Of a stretch of DNA of 64,000 nt, positions 18,862 through 27,675 are shown piece after piece; within the stretch, counting starts at the first letter, position 1, and each line of letters begins with the position of its first letter. Under the pieces are notes generated by a model that saw nothing but the letters and a program-made list of their open reading frames with translations, had not been told where the DNA came from and did no database searches. A program made the position numbers and the translations under genes. The stretch is taken from assembly GCF_024609325.1 (NCBI RefSeq), contig NZ_JANHMQ010000001.1:1488001-1552000 (forward strand). The letters are read 5' to 3'. This DNA is from Geothrix fuzhouensis (GTDB lineage: Bacteria; Acidobacteriota; Holophagae; Holophagales; Holophagaceae).

Positions 18862-19020
18862 ATGAACACCACCCTTTCCTTCCGCAAGGAATCCATTCAG
18901 CGCTCGAGCCAGGCCAGCCAAGCAGCGAACCATCCCGTTGGATTCACCGAGGCCCAAGGTTCCAAGCATGCCCGTGACCACCGGCCGATCACCCTCACCA
19001 CCACCCTCACCATTCTCTGA
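18862..19020 (+). CDS. Candidate Cys-free LanB substrate (RiPP precursor peptide)
   Basis: 52 codons. The ATG is preceded by GGGAG with 5-nt spacing. The N-terminus, TLSFRKESIQ (residues 4-13), resembles the L-x-L-x-K-E-[TS]-I leader pattern I associate with class I lanthipeptide precursors of Bacteroidetes and relatives. A hydrophilic middle (about 14-42) follows. The last ten residues are ITLTTTLTIL, with Thr at 44, 46, 47, 48 and 50. There is no Cys, so LanB could make dehydrobutyrines but no lanthionine ring. The gene is divergent from lanB and 40 nt upstream of the histidine kinase. There is no GG or obvious peptidase site; Pro42 just before the Thr-rich tail is one possible cut. Identification rests on pattern and position only. 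Confidence 0.55.
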   Translation: MNTTLSFRKESIQRSSQASQAANHPVGFTEAQGSKHARDHRPITLTTTLTIL

Positions 19021-19060
19021 AGGTCAGCCTGGGTTCGCCGAGTCCAGGGCTGGAGGTGTC

Positions 19061-20149
19061 ATGGATTCGGCGAACCCCTGGAATTCTCTGTTCCCGTTAG
19101 CCAAAAACTGGCGAGTTATCGGAGTCTGCTATTCACTCTGGGCTCTCTTCCTTCTGCACGACCAATGGGCCTCCAACCGGACCGGTTCCGGGTGGATATG
19201 GGCCAGCGCCTTTTCCTCACCGCTCACTCACATCGGGGCTTTCGCATTCCTGGCGCCATTACCCTGGGTTTTGCCCCGACGGCTTCCCTCTCCCTGGAAC
19301 TTCATTCTAGGGTTCGCGTTATCGGTGGTCACCTGTGGACTGGTCTCAGCACTGCTTCCCATCATCGATGCTTGGTTCCTTACTCATGGGAATTTCAAAT
19401 TCGACCTGGGTAAGCTCCTGCAGCTATACATCTCACTCGTGGGGCCAGCCATGATGGTCGTGGGAGGACTGGTCGCGGCCCGGGCGCGCTCGGAGGAGCT
19501 TCGGGAGGCTTCCCAGGCGGAAGCCCAGGTCGCCAAGAATCGGCTGCTCCAGAGCCAGATCCACCCGCACGTACTGTTCAACGCGTTGAATGGCCTGGCT
19601 GAGCTCGTCCACAAGGACGCCAGGGCCGCCGAGACGGCCATCCGGCACCTTTCCGACCTGCTCCGGCGCATCCTCGTGGCGTCTGAGCACATGCGCCTGC
19701 CCCTCGGGGAAGAACGGATGATCGTCGCGGACTACCTGGCCCTCGAGTCCATCCGGCTGGGAAACCGGCTCCGGATCACCTGGGAATGGGACGAGGATCT
19801 GGACTCGATCGAGGTCCCCCCCCTGCTCTTCCAGCCCCTGGTGGAAAATGCCATCAAGCATGGCATCGCGCCCAGCATCCCCGGCGGCGACCTGATCCTC
19901 CGGGCCCGGGCCAAGGATGGGGCGATCTTCCTGGAAGTCTGGAATTCGGGGCAGCCCTTCCCGATCAATGGCGTCAGCAGTGGCATTGGCATTGGCGTGA
20001 AGAACCTGCGCTCGCGGCTGGCCCTGCATTTCGGCGGCGGCGCCCGGCTATCCATCGGCCCCTCCGGCCAAGGCACGCTCGCCTGCATTCGTTTCGAGGC
20101 AACCCAAGTAGAATTCAGTCATGAACCAGCTGCAGGCCCTGGTAGTTGA
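19061..20149 (+). CDS. LytS-type sensor histidine kinase
   Basis: 362 aa. Four predicted membrane helices (about 19-36, 55-72, 80-105, 119-141) precede a His_kinase domain with SQIHPHVLFNALN, where H170 aligns with the phospho-acceptor of the usual Q-I-N-P-H-F-L-F-N box; the Asn of that box is His here. A HATPase domain follows with PLVENAIKHG (N box) and GIGIGVKNLRSRL (G box). It should phosphorylate the LytTR regulator encoded next. The ATG at 19061 is preceded by GGAGG; the longer frame from 18938 overlaps the candidate precursor and is rejected. The 3' end overlaps the regulator gene by 29 nt. No extracellular sensor domain is visible, so the membrane helices may do the sensing. Confidence 0.92.
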   Translation: MDSANPWNSLFPLAKNWRVIGVCYSLWALFLLHDQWASNRTGSGWIWASAFSSPLTHIGAFAFLAPLPWVLPRRLPSPWNFILGFALSVVTCGLVSALLPIIDAWFLTHGNFKFDLGKLLQLYISLVGPAMMVVGGLVAARARSEELREASQAEAQVAKNRLLQSQIHPHVLFNALNGLAELVHKDARAAETAIRHLSDLLRRILVASEHMRLPLGEERMIVADYLALESIRLGNRLRITWEWDEDLDSIEVPPLLFQPLVENAIKHGIAPSIPGGDLILRARAKDGAIFLEVWNSGQPFPINGVSSGIGIGVKNLRSRLALHFGGGARLSIGPSGQGTLACIRFEATQVEFSHEPAAGPGS

Positions 20150-20861
20150 CGACGAGCCGCTGGCACGGGAGCGGCTTTCCCGGTTACTCAAAGAAGCTGG
20201 CTGCGAGGTCGTGGGTGAGCTGGGCGACGGCGTGGCCCTGCTCCATTGGCTGAAGGAGCCTGGGGCGGTCGACGTCATCTTCCTGGACATCCAGATGCCC
20301 GGCCTCAGCGGGCTGGAAGTGCTGGCCGAGGTGTCCGATTGTCCCCCCGTGGTCTTCGTGACGGCCTTCTCCTCCTACGCGGTGCAGGCCTTCGAACTTG
20401 CCGCCGCGGACTACCTGCTGAAGCCGGTGTTCGAGGATCGCCTGGCCAAATGCCTGCAGCGCCTGCGGGATCGCCTGATCCGGCCCCTCAGCCCCACCGA
20501 GCTGAAGACGCTGCTGCCGCCGCCCATCCGCTTCCCCATCCGCGCCGGGGATGGGGAGGTCTACATGGAATTGGAACTGGTCACCCACTTCGAGCTGGAG
20601 AGCGATCGCATCTGGGCTTGCCGAGGCCAGAACCGCTATTTGACGCGCTGGGCCACCCTGGCGGAAGTGGAACAGTCCTTCCCGGACGACGGCATGCTCC
20701 GCATCCAGCGCCATCTGCTGTTGCGCCCCCGCATGGTCAAGGGGATCCGGCCGACCACCGTGGGGCGGATCAAGGTCCTGGTCGCGCCCAATGTGGAACT
20801 GGTCGTCAGCCGCGCCATGACCCCCCGGACGAAAGAATGCGTCCGGACCGGACGGCTTTGA
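20121..20861 (+). CDS. LytTR-family response regulator
   Basis: 246 aa. The receiver domain has the acidic pair D10/D11 in VVDDEPLAR, phospho-acceptor D56 in FLDIQMPG, T81 and K101 in DYLLKP. A C-terminal LytTR-like DNA-binding domain begins near residue 140 and includes CRGQNRYLTRW and MLRIQRHLLLRPRMV. The second is an atypical form of the R-I-H-R-S-x-x-V-N signature of LytTR. It forms a cognate pair with the overlapping LytS-type kinase. The nearest likely targets are the divergent lanB/precursor promoter and its own operon, though many such pairs act elsewhere. Confidence 0.92.
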   Translation: MNQLQALVVDDEPLARERLSRLLKEAGCEVVGELGDGVALLHWLKEPGAVDVIFLDIQMPGLSGLEVLAEVSDCPPVVFVTAFSSYAVQAFELAAADYLLKPVFEDRLAKCLQRLRDRLIRPLSPTELKTLLPPPIRFPIRAGDGEVYMELELVTHFELESDRIWACRGQNRYLTRWATLAEVEQSFPDDGMLRIQRHLLLRPRMVKGIRPTTVGRIKVLVAPNVELVVSRAMTPRTKECVRTGRL

Positions 20862-20925
20862 GGCCGCCTGTTCCGCGGGCAGGGTGAGCCAGCGAGTGAT
20901 GCCAATTAGCATTCAAAGATACAAG

Positions 20926-20991
20926 ACCACCACGGAGGCGTGGAGGATGCGGAGAGAAGCGCACGGAGAAGATCTGGCCGTGCGCCGTGTT
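20926..20991 (+). repeat. Intergenic CACGGAG-type repeat with hairpin, possible terminator
   Basis: Contains four spaced copies of (C/T)(A/G/C)CGGAG or TGGAG and an 8-bp perfect inverted repeat GCGCACGG / CCGTGCGC (20959-20966 and 20978-20985), followed 7 nt later by GAATTTTTG. Degenerate strings of this type are scattered in intergenic regions of many environmental bacteria, as I recall. The hairpin plus T-run could terminate the kinase/regulator operon. Confidence 0.4.
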
Positions 20992-21022
20992 GAATTTTTG
21001 ATGATTGGACACGAAACGGGCA

Positions 21023-23020
21023 TCAGTGGGGCTTCGCCACCGGTTCCACGATGTTGCAGGAAAGACAGCGATGAAAGAACTCCCCGCGCCGGGTGCTAGG
21101 GATGATCCGCATGGGCTGGCCGCAGGTGGGACAAGGGGCCCCGTGGGCCTTGGGGGCGGGAGCCTCCTCGAGTTCAGTCACCACGCCGGCCACGAAGCCA
21201 CGGATGTCAGCCATGAAGGCGGCGCGGGTCTCCTCGCCACGCCGCATGCGTTCCAGGCGGGCCTCCCAACTGCCGGTCAGCTCCGCGCTGCACAGAGCTT
21301 CGGCCGGGAGGCCCTGGATGAGCCGGATGCCCTTGTCGGTGGGCAGCAGGACGTTGCGTTTGCGTTCGATGTACGTGCGCTTGATGAGGGTTTCGATCAT
21401 GTTGGCCCGGGTCGCGGGGGTGCCGAGGCCGCAGTCCTTCATGGCCCCGCGCAAGGCTTCATCATCCAGTTCCCGACCGGCGCCCTGCATGGCGGACAGG
21501 AGGTCGCCTTCGCTCATCCGCTTGGGCGGGGTGGTCTTGCCTTCCTTGGGATGCAGGGAGCTGACTTCGACAGCGTCCCCCTTCTTCACCACGGGAAGGC
21601 CACCCTCGCTGTCCTCCTCGGCGTCCTCGTCCACCTCGGCGGGATCAACCGCCTTTTCCGTCTTTTTGCGGCGATGGGGCGGATCCACGGCGGACCAGCC
21701 CTCCTCCTTCACGACGGTGCCGTTGGTCTTGAAGGTCTCGCCCTCGACCTCGGTGATGACGGTGGTCTTGGCCTCCACCCGGTCCGGGAAATAGGCTCCC
21801 AGGAGGCGCCGGGCGATGAGGTCGTAGATGCGCAGTTCGTCGCCCGCGAGGCCCCGGGCGGGCTTCTCGGTGGGCACCAGCGCCGCGTGATCCTCCACTT
21901 CCTTGTCATTGACGAAGCGCTTGTCCAGCTTCACGGGCCAGCGCTTCCGGAGCTGGTCGAGGAAGGGCTGCAGCTCCGTGAGCTGGCCCTGGGCCAGGGC
22001 CTTGATCCACTGGGGCGCCTTCAGGGCATCGGCCTCGGTGAGGTGGCGACTGTTGGTGCGGGGATAGGAGATGAGCTGCTTTTCGTACAGGTTCTGCGCC
22101 AGGCCCAGCGTGGCTTCGGCGGTGAAGCCGAAGCGCTTGTTGGCTTCTTTTTGGAGGGCCGTGAGGTCATAGAGCAGCTCGGGTTTCTTCTTTTCGGTGC
22201 GGCCCGTGGCGCTCCGGATCTTCCCGGGCTTGCCTGCCAAGGTCGCCGCCAGCGCTTGGACGTCCGCCTCGGTGGCGAAGCGCTCTTGGACCTGCCCGTC
22301 CTGCTCCTTGAACCAGCGGCCCTCGTACTCCCCGTTGGGGTGGGTGAACCGGGCCCGGAGCGTCCAGAAAGGCTGGGGTTTGAAGTCGCGGATCTCCAGT
22401 TCCCGACGCACCAGCAGGGCCAGGGTCGGCGTCTGGACCCGCCCGACGCTCCACACGCCATCTTCCGCCCCCGCACGGCGCATGCGCAGGGTCTGAGCGC
22501 GGGTGGCATTGATGCCCACCAGCCAATCCGCCTCCTGGCGGCTGCGGGCCGCATCCCGAAGGCCACTGTAGGCCTCGCCGGGTTTCATGACGGCGTAGGC
22601 CGCCTGAATTGCTTCCGGGGTAAGGCTGGAAGTCCAGAAGCGCTGGACGGGCTTGGCGCAGCCTGCCAGGCGATAGACGAGATCGAAGATCAGTTCCCCT
22701 TCCCGCCCGGCGTCCGTGGCATTCACGACCTCGGTGATGTCCGCCCGGTTGAGAAGCTTCGCCACCACGTCGAACTGCTCCTTCGTCTGCGCGATGGGCG
22801 CGTAGCGGAATGGCTCAGGAAAGATGGGCAGCCGGTCCCAGCGCCAGGCCTTCCAAGCGGGATCGTACCCTTCGGGATTCAGAGCCTCCACCAGGTGCCC
22901 CACGCACCACGTCACCACCAGCCCGTTCCCCTCGATGAGGCTCCGCCCCCGCCCGGGCAGGCCCAGGGCTTCCGCCAGGGCGCGGCCCATGCTTGGTTTC
23001 TCGGCGATGATCAGACGCAG
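21023..23020 (-). CDS. topB: DNA topoisomerase III (type IA), apparent CTG start
   Basis: Type IA enzyme that decatenates DNA through a 5'-phosphotyrosine link. TOPRIM acidic residues are in ATDAGREGE (about 101-109), SVGRVQTPTL is present, and the active-site Tyr is in SYPRTNS (about Y319). A C4 zinc motif (CPTC and CLSC, about 630-655) ends the protein. Family members begin MRLFIAEKPS; the matching frame here reads (L)RLIIAEKPSMG. The only start codon at that spot is CTG at 23020, with GGGAG 5 nt upstream. The next in-frame start upstream is 300 nt away and adds low-complexity sequence unlike the family. I therefore call CTG, giving 665 aa. Confidence 0.93.
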   Translation of the reverse strand: MRLIIAEKPSMGRALAEALGLPGRGRSLIEGNGLVVTWCVGHLVEALNPEGYDPAWKAWRWDRLPIFPEPFRYAPIAQTKEQFDVVAKLLNRADITEVVNATDAGREGELIFDLVYRLAGCAKPVQRFWTSSLTPEAIQAAYAVMKPGEAYSGLRDAARSRQEADWLVGINATRAQTLRMRRAGAEDGVWSVGRVQTPTLALLVRRELEIRDFKPQPFWTLRARFTHPNGEYEGRWFKEQDGQVQERFATEADVQALAATLAGKPGKIRSATGRTEKKKPELLYDLTALQKEANKRFGFTAEATLGLAQNLYEKQLISYPRTNSRHLTEADALKAPQWIKALAQGQLTELQPFLDQLRKRWPVKLDKRFVNDKEVEDHAALVPTEKPARGLAGDELRIYDLIARRLLGAYFPDRVEAKTTVITEVEGETFKTNGTVVKEEGWSAVDPPHRRKKTEKAVDPAEVDEDAEEDSEGGLPVVKKGDAVEVSSLHPKEGKTTPPKRMSEGDLLSAMQGAGRELDDEALRGAMKDCGLGTPATRANMIETLIKRTYIERKRNVLLPTDKGIRLIQGLPAEALCSAELTGSWEARLERMRRGEETRAAFMADIRGFVAGVVTELEEAPAPKAHGAPCPTCGQPMRIIPSTRRGEFFHRCLSCNIVEPVAKPH

Positions 23021-23066
23021 GATGACTCCCAGGAGCGCTTCCCATTGTAGATGGGTAGTTCTCGTT

Positions 23067-24299
23067 CTAGAGGCCCAAGGCCCTGGGCAGGCGTGGGCTG
23101 GAGATGAGGTCGAGGAAGACCGCCCACCGCCGAGCCGGATCCGCGACCGTTCCCCCCTGCCGCTCCACCCAGGTCCGGACCAGCTGCTCACCCAGGTTGT
23201 AGTTGATGACGTAGCTGCGGTAGGTGTCAATGAACCGGAGGCGCTGGGCGGCCTGGGCCTCGGTGCGCAGGGAATAGCGCACCAGGAAGGCCTCGGCCTG
23301 GGCCCGGTCGAGGTGGCCATCCAGGTAGCCGCGGGCGGCCTCGTTGTCGGCGAAGGCCAGCACCTTCAGCTCGGCCTGCACTCGTGACCAGCGCTCGGCT
23401 TCCGAGGGATCGAGACCCGCCAAAGGGAAGAGCACGTCGCGCTCGAAAGCCAGCCGTTCCTCGCCGGGGAAGGCGACCTCGATGCCGAAGTTGGCGGTGC
23501 CTTCGGCGATGAGGGACTGGGGCGAGAACAGGGGATAGATCGTGAATTCCACCCAGCCCCGGCCCTCCGGCGCGGCTTGCGCGAACCGCTGCTCCAACAG
23601 GGCGTTGTAGACGTGATGACCCGGGTAGCCTTCGTGGGCGGCCAGGTCCAGGGCCCGGTCCATGGCGATGGGCAGGTCCAGGTTCACCTGGATCACCGAC
23701 GTGCCCCCGCCCTGGTACCAGTTGTAGGCGGACCAGGACTTGCCGGTGACGTACTCCACGCGGAAGTGGTCGGAGCCCGGCAGTAGCGCGTGCCGGCGGG
23801 TGCGCTCGCGGGCCTCGGCGATGGCCGCCTGGAAGACTGCATCGACGCGCTCAGTGGGCACCAGGATGCCCGCGCGGGCCTTCTGGTAGCGCTCCTGCAC
23901 GGAGCCGCTGCCGGCGAGCAGGCGATCCAACCGGGCGAGGGCCGCTTCGAAGGTGGCCTCGGGCAGCTGGGGTGGGCGGACCTGGTAGAGGGCTTCGGCT
24001 TCGTCATCGAAGCTGAAGCGGTGGCCCTCCAGGCGGGCCAGGTGCGCCGCCACGGCCCTAAGCTGCCCGAGCAGGTAGTCCCCGCGCAAGGCCTCATCGG
24101 CCTGCGTCTCCGCAGCCGTGACGCCGGCCAGAATCCTCGCAGCCTCGGCCTGCAGCTCGGCGAGGGGGGGCGGGGCCCCGGCCTCCGCGGTGGCCTTCCA
24201 GGCCTTCGGCCCGTAATAGGCGTCCACAAAATCGGGGTCGTGGCGACCCACCGCCAGCACCAGGTTCACGTAGTCCGCGGCCCACTCCGAAAGCGCCAT
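23067..24299 (-). CDS. DUF885-like putative zinc metallopeptidase
   Basis: 410 aa without a signal peptide. The centre carries AAHEGYPGHHVYN (H222, E223, H228, H229) and about 37 residues later LIAEGTANF (E266), which fits a gluzincin-like metal site. HEGYPGHH is the hallmark of DUF885 proteins as I recall them; the family is thought to be peptidases, but substrates are mostly unknown. The ATG at 24299 has GGAGG upstream and a plausible alpha-helical start. The open frame extends far upstream (to 25136), but only as a shadow of the permease gene. It lies between ybbP-like and topB on the same strand. Confidence 0.8.
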   Translation of the reverse strand: MALSEWAADYVNLVLAVGRHDPDFVDAYYGPKAWKATAEAGAPPPLAELQAEAARILAGVTAAETQADEALRGDYLLGQLRAVAAHLARLEGHRFSFDDEAEALYQVRPPQLPEATFEAALARLDRLLAGSGSVQERYQKARAGILVPTERVDAVFQAAIAEARERTRRHALLPGSDHFRVEYVTGKSWSAYNWYQGGGTSVIQVNLDLPIAMDRALDLAAHEGYPGHHVYNALLEQRFAQAAPEGRGWVEFTIYPLFSPQSLIAEGTANFGIEVAFPGEERLAFERDVLFPLAGLDPSEAERWSRVQAELKVLAFADNEAARGYLDGHLDRAQAEAFLVRYSLRTEAQAAQRLRFIDTYRSYVINYNLGEQLVRTWVERQGGTVADPARRWAVFLDLISSPRLPRALGL

Positions 24300-24352
24300 C
24301 TCCGTCCAGCCTCCCTGTGCTTGGACTGTACCCGGTTTGGTGCGCGGATCGT

Positions 24353-26923
24353 TCACTCCCCCCGCAGCACCTCCATGGGCTTGGCACGAAGCACCCGGAA
24401 GTTCCCGGCCACGCCCACCACCAGCGTCAAGGCCGCCGACGCCACCATCAGGAGAATGCCCAGACCGATGCCCGGATGGGTCGGCAACTCCAGCACGCGG
24501 CTGGTGTAGACCCTGGCCAGGCCCCAGGCCAGAAGGGTGGCCAGGAGCGCGGAACTGCCTCCGAGGACGAGGAATTCCCAGGCCAGGCTGCGCAGCAGGG
24601 TGCCGTGGGAGGCGCCCATGGTGCGCAGCATCGCCAGATCCTTCTGCCGCCCCAGGCGACCGGCGATGAGGCTGGCGACCAGCACCAGCAGGGCGGATGC
24701 CAGCATCAGGGCCGCCAGGGCGCGGGTGATGATGGCGATGATGTCCAGCACCCGTCCCACCTTCGCGACGACATCCGTCACATCGATCAGGGTGACATTC
24801 GGGAAGTCCCTGGCCATGGCCGCCTGGATGCGCGCCTTGGCCGACGGGTCGGCCTCGGTCGCCAACAGGTGGACCGCCGGGGCGCCCCGCAGCAGGGAGG
24901 GATGCATGACGATGAAGAAGTTGGGCTGGAAGCTCTGCCACATGACCTTGCGCAGGCTGGTGACCCTGCCCGTCACGGCGTTGCCCGACACATCGAAGGT
25001 CAGCACATCGCCGAGCTTGGCGCCGATGGAATCGGCGAAGCCCTGTTCCAGCGAAAGCTCGTCCGCCTGCGCAAGGCCCGGCGCCCAGAAGCGTCCGGCG
25101 ACCACCGTCTCGGAGGCACCGGGCCGGTCCCGCCACGTGAGGTTCTGCTCGCGGTTGCGAAACCCCTCCCCACGCGGCTCCTCGGGGGCCTCGTCCCGCC
25201 CCTTGGTCCCGGCCTCGCGCACGGGCTTCCCGGCGATGGCGGCGAGCCGGGCCCGCACGATGGGCGCCTCCATGGGCTCTCGCCCGGTCTCGGCTTTCAG
25301 CCGAGCGACGACCTGATCGCGCTGGGAGGACTGGACGTCCATGAAGAACAGATTCGGCCGAGTCCCGGCTCCCTGTTGCGACGCGAGGGGGGCGACGATG
25401 TCGTCCTTGATGAACTGAGTGGCGGTCGTCAGGAAGACGGCCAGACCCATCACCGCCATCATCAGCGCCGTCAGGCCCCGGCGGGCCCCCAGCTGGCCGA
25501 AGGCCAGGCGCAGCGAAAGCGGCATCGCCTTGGCCGTGCGGCGGTAGATCCGCAGCAGCAGTCGCGCCGCGCCAAAGAGCAGAAGGAACAGCACGGCCAT
25601 TCCCAACGCGGTGCCGAGACCGACCGCCGGGCTGGGGGCATTGCGGACGATGAGCAGCACCGCCAGCAGGAACGCCAGACCGGCACAGGCCCGGCTGAGC
25701 CAGACCCGCCCCCCATGCAGGTCCGCGCCTTCCCGCAGCAGCGTGAGGGGTTTCACGTCCCCCAACCGCACAAGGGGCGGCAGGGTCAGGAGCGCGATCA
25801 TGGCCACCGCCAAGGCCGTCTCCAGCAGGGGCGGCGCGGCGGCGGTGCCCTGGCGGATCACGGCCGGCAGCAGGTCGCCCAGCCAGCGGGGGATCGTGGC
25901 CGCCACCCCCAGCCCCGCCGCCAGGCCCAGGGCCAGGGCGACGGCCAGGAGCAGCATCGTCAGCAGCCCGTAGACCCGGGCGGGCTCCATGGGCGCGGCC
26001 CCCAGGCAGCGGAGGATGGCCGCGTCCCGGGCGCGCGCCTCCAGGAAGGCCGTGAGGATCGCCCAGGCGCCCAGCATGGCCAGCAGCAGGGTGGCGAGGC
26101 CCAGTTGCTGGACGAAACGATTCAGGTTCCGGATGGGCCGGGCGAGGGCGGTGGCCGCTTCCTCATGGCTGCGCAGGCGCAACCGCGGGCTGGCGGTCCG
26201 CACGAGCGCCTGCAGCTCCTTGCGAACCCGGGCGGCATCGGCCCCAGGGGACAAGGTCAGGAGCAGGCGCCCCGTGAAGCGCGAGCGCTGTGTCAGGAGG
26301 CCGAGGCGTTCGGCGTCCGCGCGATCGATCAGGATCCTGGGCCCCAGGGTGAACGCACTGGCCTGACGGCTTTCATCCAGAATGATGACCCCACCCACCG
26401 GCAGCGTACCATCCCCGACGGACAGGGCCGACCGGGCGGCCAGGGTCGGCTGGGCGCGGGGCTGGAGGCCCCAGGCGTCCGCCAGACCCCGCTCCACGAA
26501 GACGGCTCCGGAGCCGCCGACCTTCGCGTTGGCGCTCTGGCCAGCGGCCTGGAGCTCCAGCCTTCCGACCAAGGGATAAGACGCATCCACCGCCCGCACT
26601 TCCACCAGGCGGCTGAGGGTCGCCGCCCCCTCCCCCGTGTGCGCCATGCTCACCAGGTCGTAGACCAGGCTGTGACCCTGGATGCCCGGCAGGTCCACCG
26701 TTTTGTGAAGCACCTCGTCCGGGAAGGCGCCGGTGGACGAGATGGAGAAGTCCGCCCCGAGCAGGGACCTGGACTCGGCTCGAATGCCGCTGAGCACCCG
26801 GGCGCTGAATCCGTAGGTCGCAAAAAAAGCTGCGAAACCGACAGCCAGGCAGAGGGCGATGACCAGGAGGCGGCCCTTCTGGCGGGACCCCTCCCGCAGG
26901 GCCATGCGAAGCGCGAACCTCAT
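24353..26923 (-). CDS. ybbP: FtsX-like ABC transporter permease (YbbP type)
   Basis: Large inner-membrane permease of 856 aa. A single N-terminal helix (about 15-37) precedes a large soluble region. Two FtsX-type modules follow: a central one with clustered helices and the EARARDAAILRCLGA coupling segment, and a C-terminal one with GRLGRQKDLAMLRTMGAS. Such permeases work with MacB/LolD-type ATPases on lipoproteins, lipids or peptides at the membrane rather than as simple importers. It overlaps the ATPase gene by ATGA. The pair sits divergently beside tesA, as in E. coli tesA-ybbA-ybbP, which supports the naming. Substrate unknown. Confidence 0.9.
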   Translation of the reverse strand: MRFALRMALREGSRQKGRLLVIALCLAVGFAAFFATYGFSARVLSGIRAESRSLLGADFSISSTGAFPDEVLHKTVDLPGIQGHSLVYDLVSMAHTGEGAATLSRLVEVRAVDASYPLVGRLELQAAGQSANAKVGGSGAVFVERGLADAWGLQPRAQPTLAARSALSVGDGTLPVGGVIILDESRQASAFTLGPRILIDRADAERLGLLTQRSRFTGRLLLTLSPGADAARVRKELQALVRTASPRLRLRSHEEAATALARPIRNLNRFVQQLGLATLLLAMLGAWAILTAFLEARARDAAILRCLGAAPMEPARVYGLLTMLLLAVALALGLAAGLGVAATIPRWLGDLLPAVIRQGTAAAPPLLETALAVAMIALLTLPPLVRLGDVKPLTLLREGADLHGGRVWLSRACAGLAFLLAVLLIVRNAPSPAVGLGTALGMAVLFLLLFGAARLLLRIYRRTAKAMPLSLRLAFGQLGARRGLTALMMAVMGLAVFLTTATQFIKDDIVAPLASQQGAGTRPNLFFMDVQSSQRDQVVARLKAETGREPMEAPIVRARLAAIAGKPVREAGTKGRDEAPEEPRGEGFRNREQNLTWRDRPGASETVVAGRFWAPGLAQADELSLEQGFADSIGAKLGDVLTFDVSGNAVTGRVTSLRKVMWQSFQPNFFIVMHPSLLRGAPAVHLLATEADPSAKARIQAAMARDFPNVTLIDVTDVVAKVGRVLDIIAIITRALAALMLASALLVLVASLIAGRLGRQKDLAMLRTMGASHGTLLRSLAWEFLVLGGSSALLATLLAWGLARVYTSRVLELPTHPGIGLGILLMVASAALTLVVGVAGNFRVLRAKPMEVLRGE

Positions 26924-27591
26924 GCCACGCCCGCCACGATCCGGCCCCGTTCCAGGGCGATGTGGAGCCCCAGGCGACCCGCCAGGTGCGCATCGTGGGT
27001 CACCAGCACCAGGGTCGCCCCGAGGTCGCGTTGCAGCTCCAGGAGCAATGCGAAGACACGGTCCGCATTCACGGGATCCAGGGAGCCGGTCGGTTCGTCG
27101 CACAGAAGGATGGGAGGCCGCGCGACGATGGCCCGCGCCAGGGCCACGCGCTGGCATTCGCCCCCGCTGAGCTGCGCCGGCAGGTGCTCGGCCCGGTCCT
27201 GCAGGCCCACCCGGGCGAGCGCGTCCAGGGCCTTCGCTTCGGCCCCGGCCAGGCCCGCGATTTCCGCGGCGATGATCACGTTCTGCAAGGCAGAGAAATG
27301 GGGCAGCAAATGGTAGGCCTGGAAGACGAAGCCGAGGTTTTGCGCCCGGAAACGCGACAGGGCCAATTCGCTGAGGCCGGTGATGACCTGCTCGTTCACG
27401 ACCACTTCCCCGGAGGTGGGCTGATCCAGGCCCGCCATGAGGCCGAGCAGCGTGCTCTTGCCGCTGCCGCTGGGCCCCTGGATGGCGACCGACGTCCCGG
27501 CGGGAATCTCCAGACTGACGTCCTGCAAGACGCGCAGCCGTTCGCCGGAGGGGGACAGGAACGTCTTCGACACCGAGCGGATGGAGATCAT
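26920..27591 (-). CDS. ybbA: ABC transporter ATP-binding protein (YbbA/LolD type)
   Basis: 223 aa nucleotide-binding subunit for the adjacent permease. Walker A GPSGSGKS is at 39-46, the signature LSGGE at 141-145 and Walker B ILLCDEPTGS at 161-170 (D165, E166). The short length and the MISIRSVSKTF start fit the MacB/LolD/YbbA branch. Its stop overlaps the permease start (ATGA). It is divergent from the TesA-like lipoprotein gene with 84 nt between. Confidence 0.95.
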   Translation of the reverse strand: MISIRSVSKTFLSPSGERLRVLQDVSLEIPAGTSVAIQGPSGSGKSTLLGLMAGLDQPTSGEVVVNEQVITGLSELALSRFRAQNLGFVFQAYHLLPHFSALQNVIIAAEIAGLAGAEAKALDALARVGLQDRAEHLPAQLSGGECQRVALARAIVARPPILLCDEPTGSLDPVNADRVFALLLELQRDLGATLVLVTHDAHLAGRLGLHIALERGRIVAGVA

Positions 27592-27675
27592 GCGGCCCCC
27601 TGGCCATCAGACTAGCCGCCTGCGCCCGGATTCCGCCCGGTGCACGGGCGCTCTGACTCCTGCCATCCTGCAGGC

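Noticed and set aside
24317-27316. 999-codon plus-strand frame opposite the permease
   Set aside because: Gln/Gly/Arg-rich shadow of the ybbP-ybbA genes with no ribosome site.
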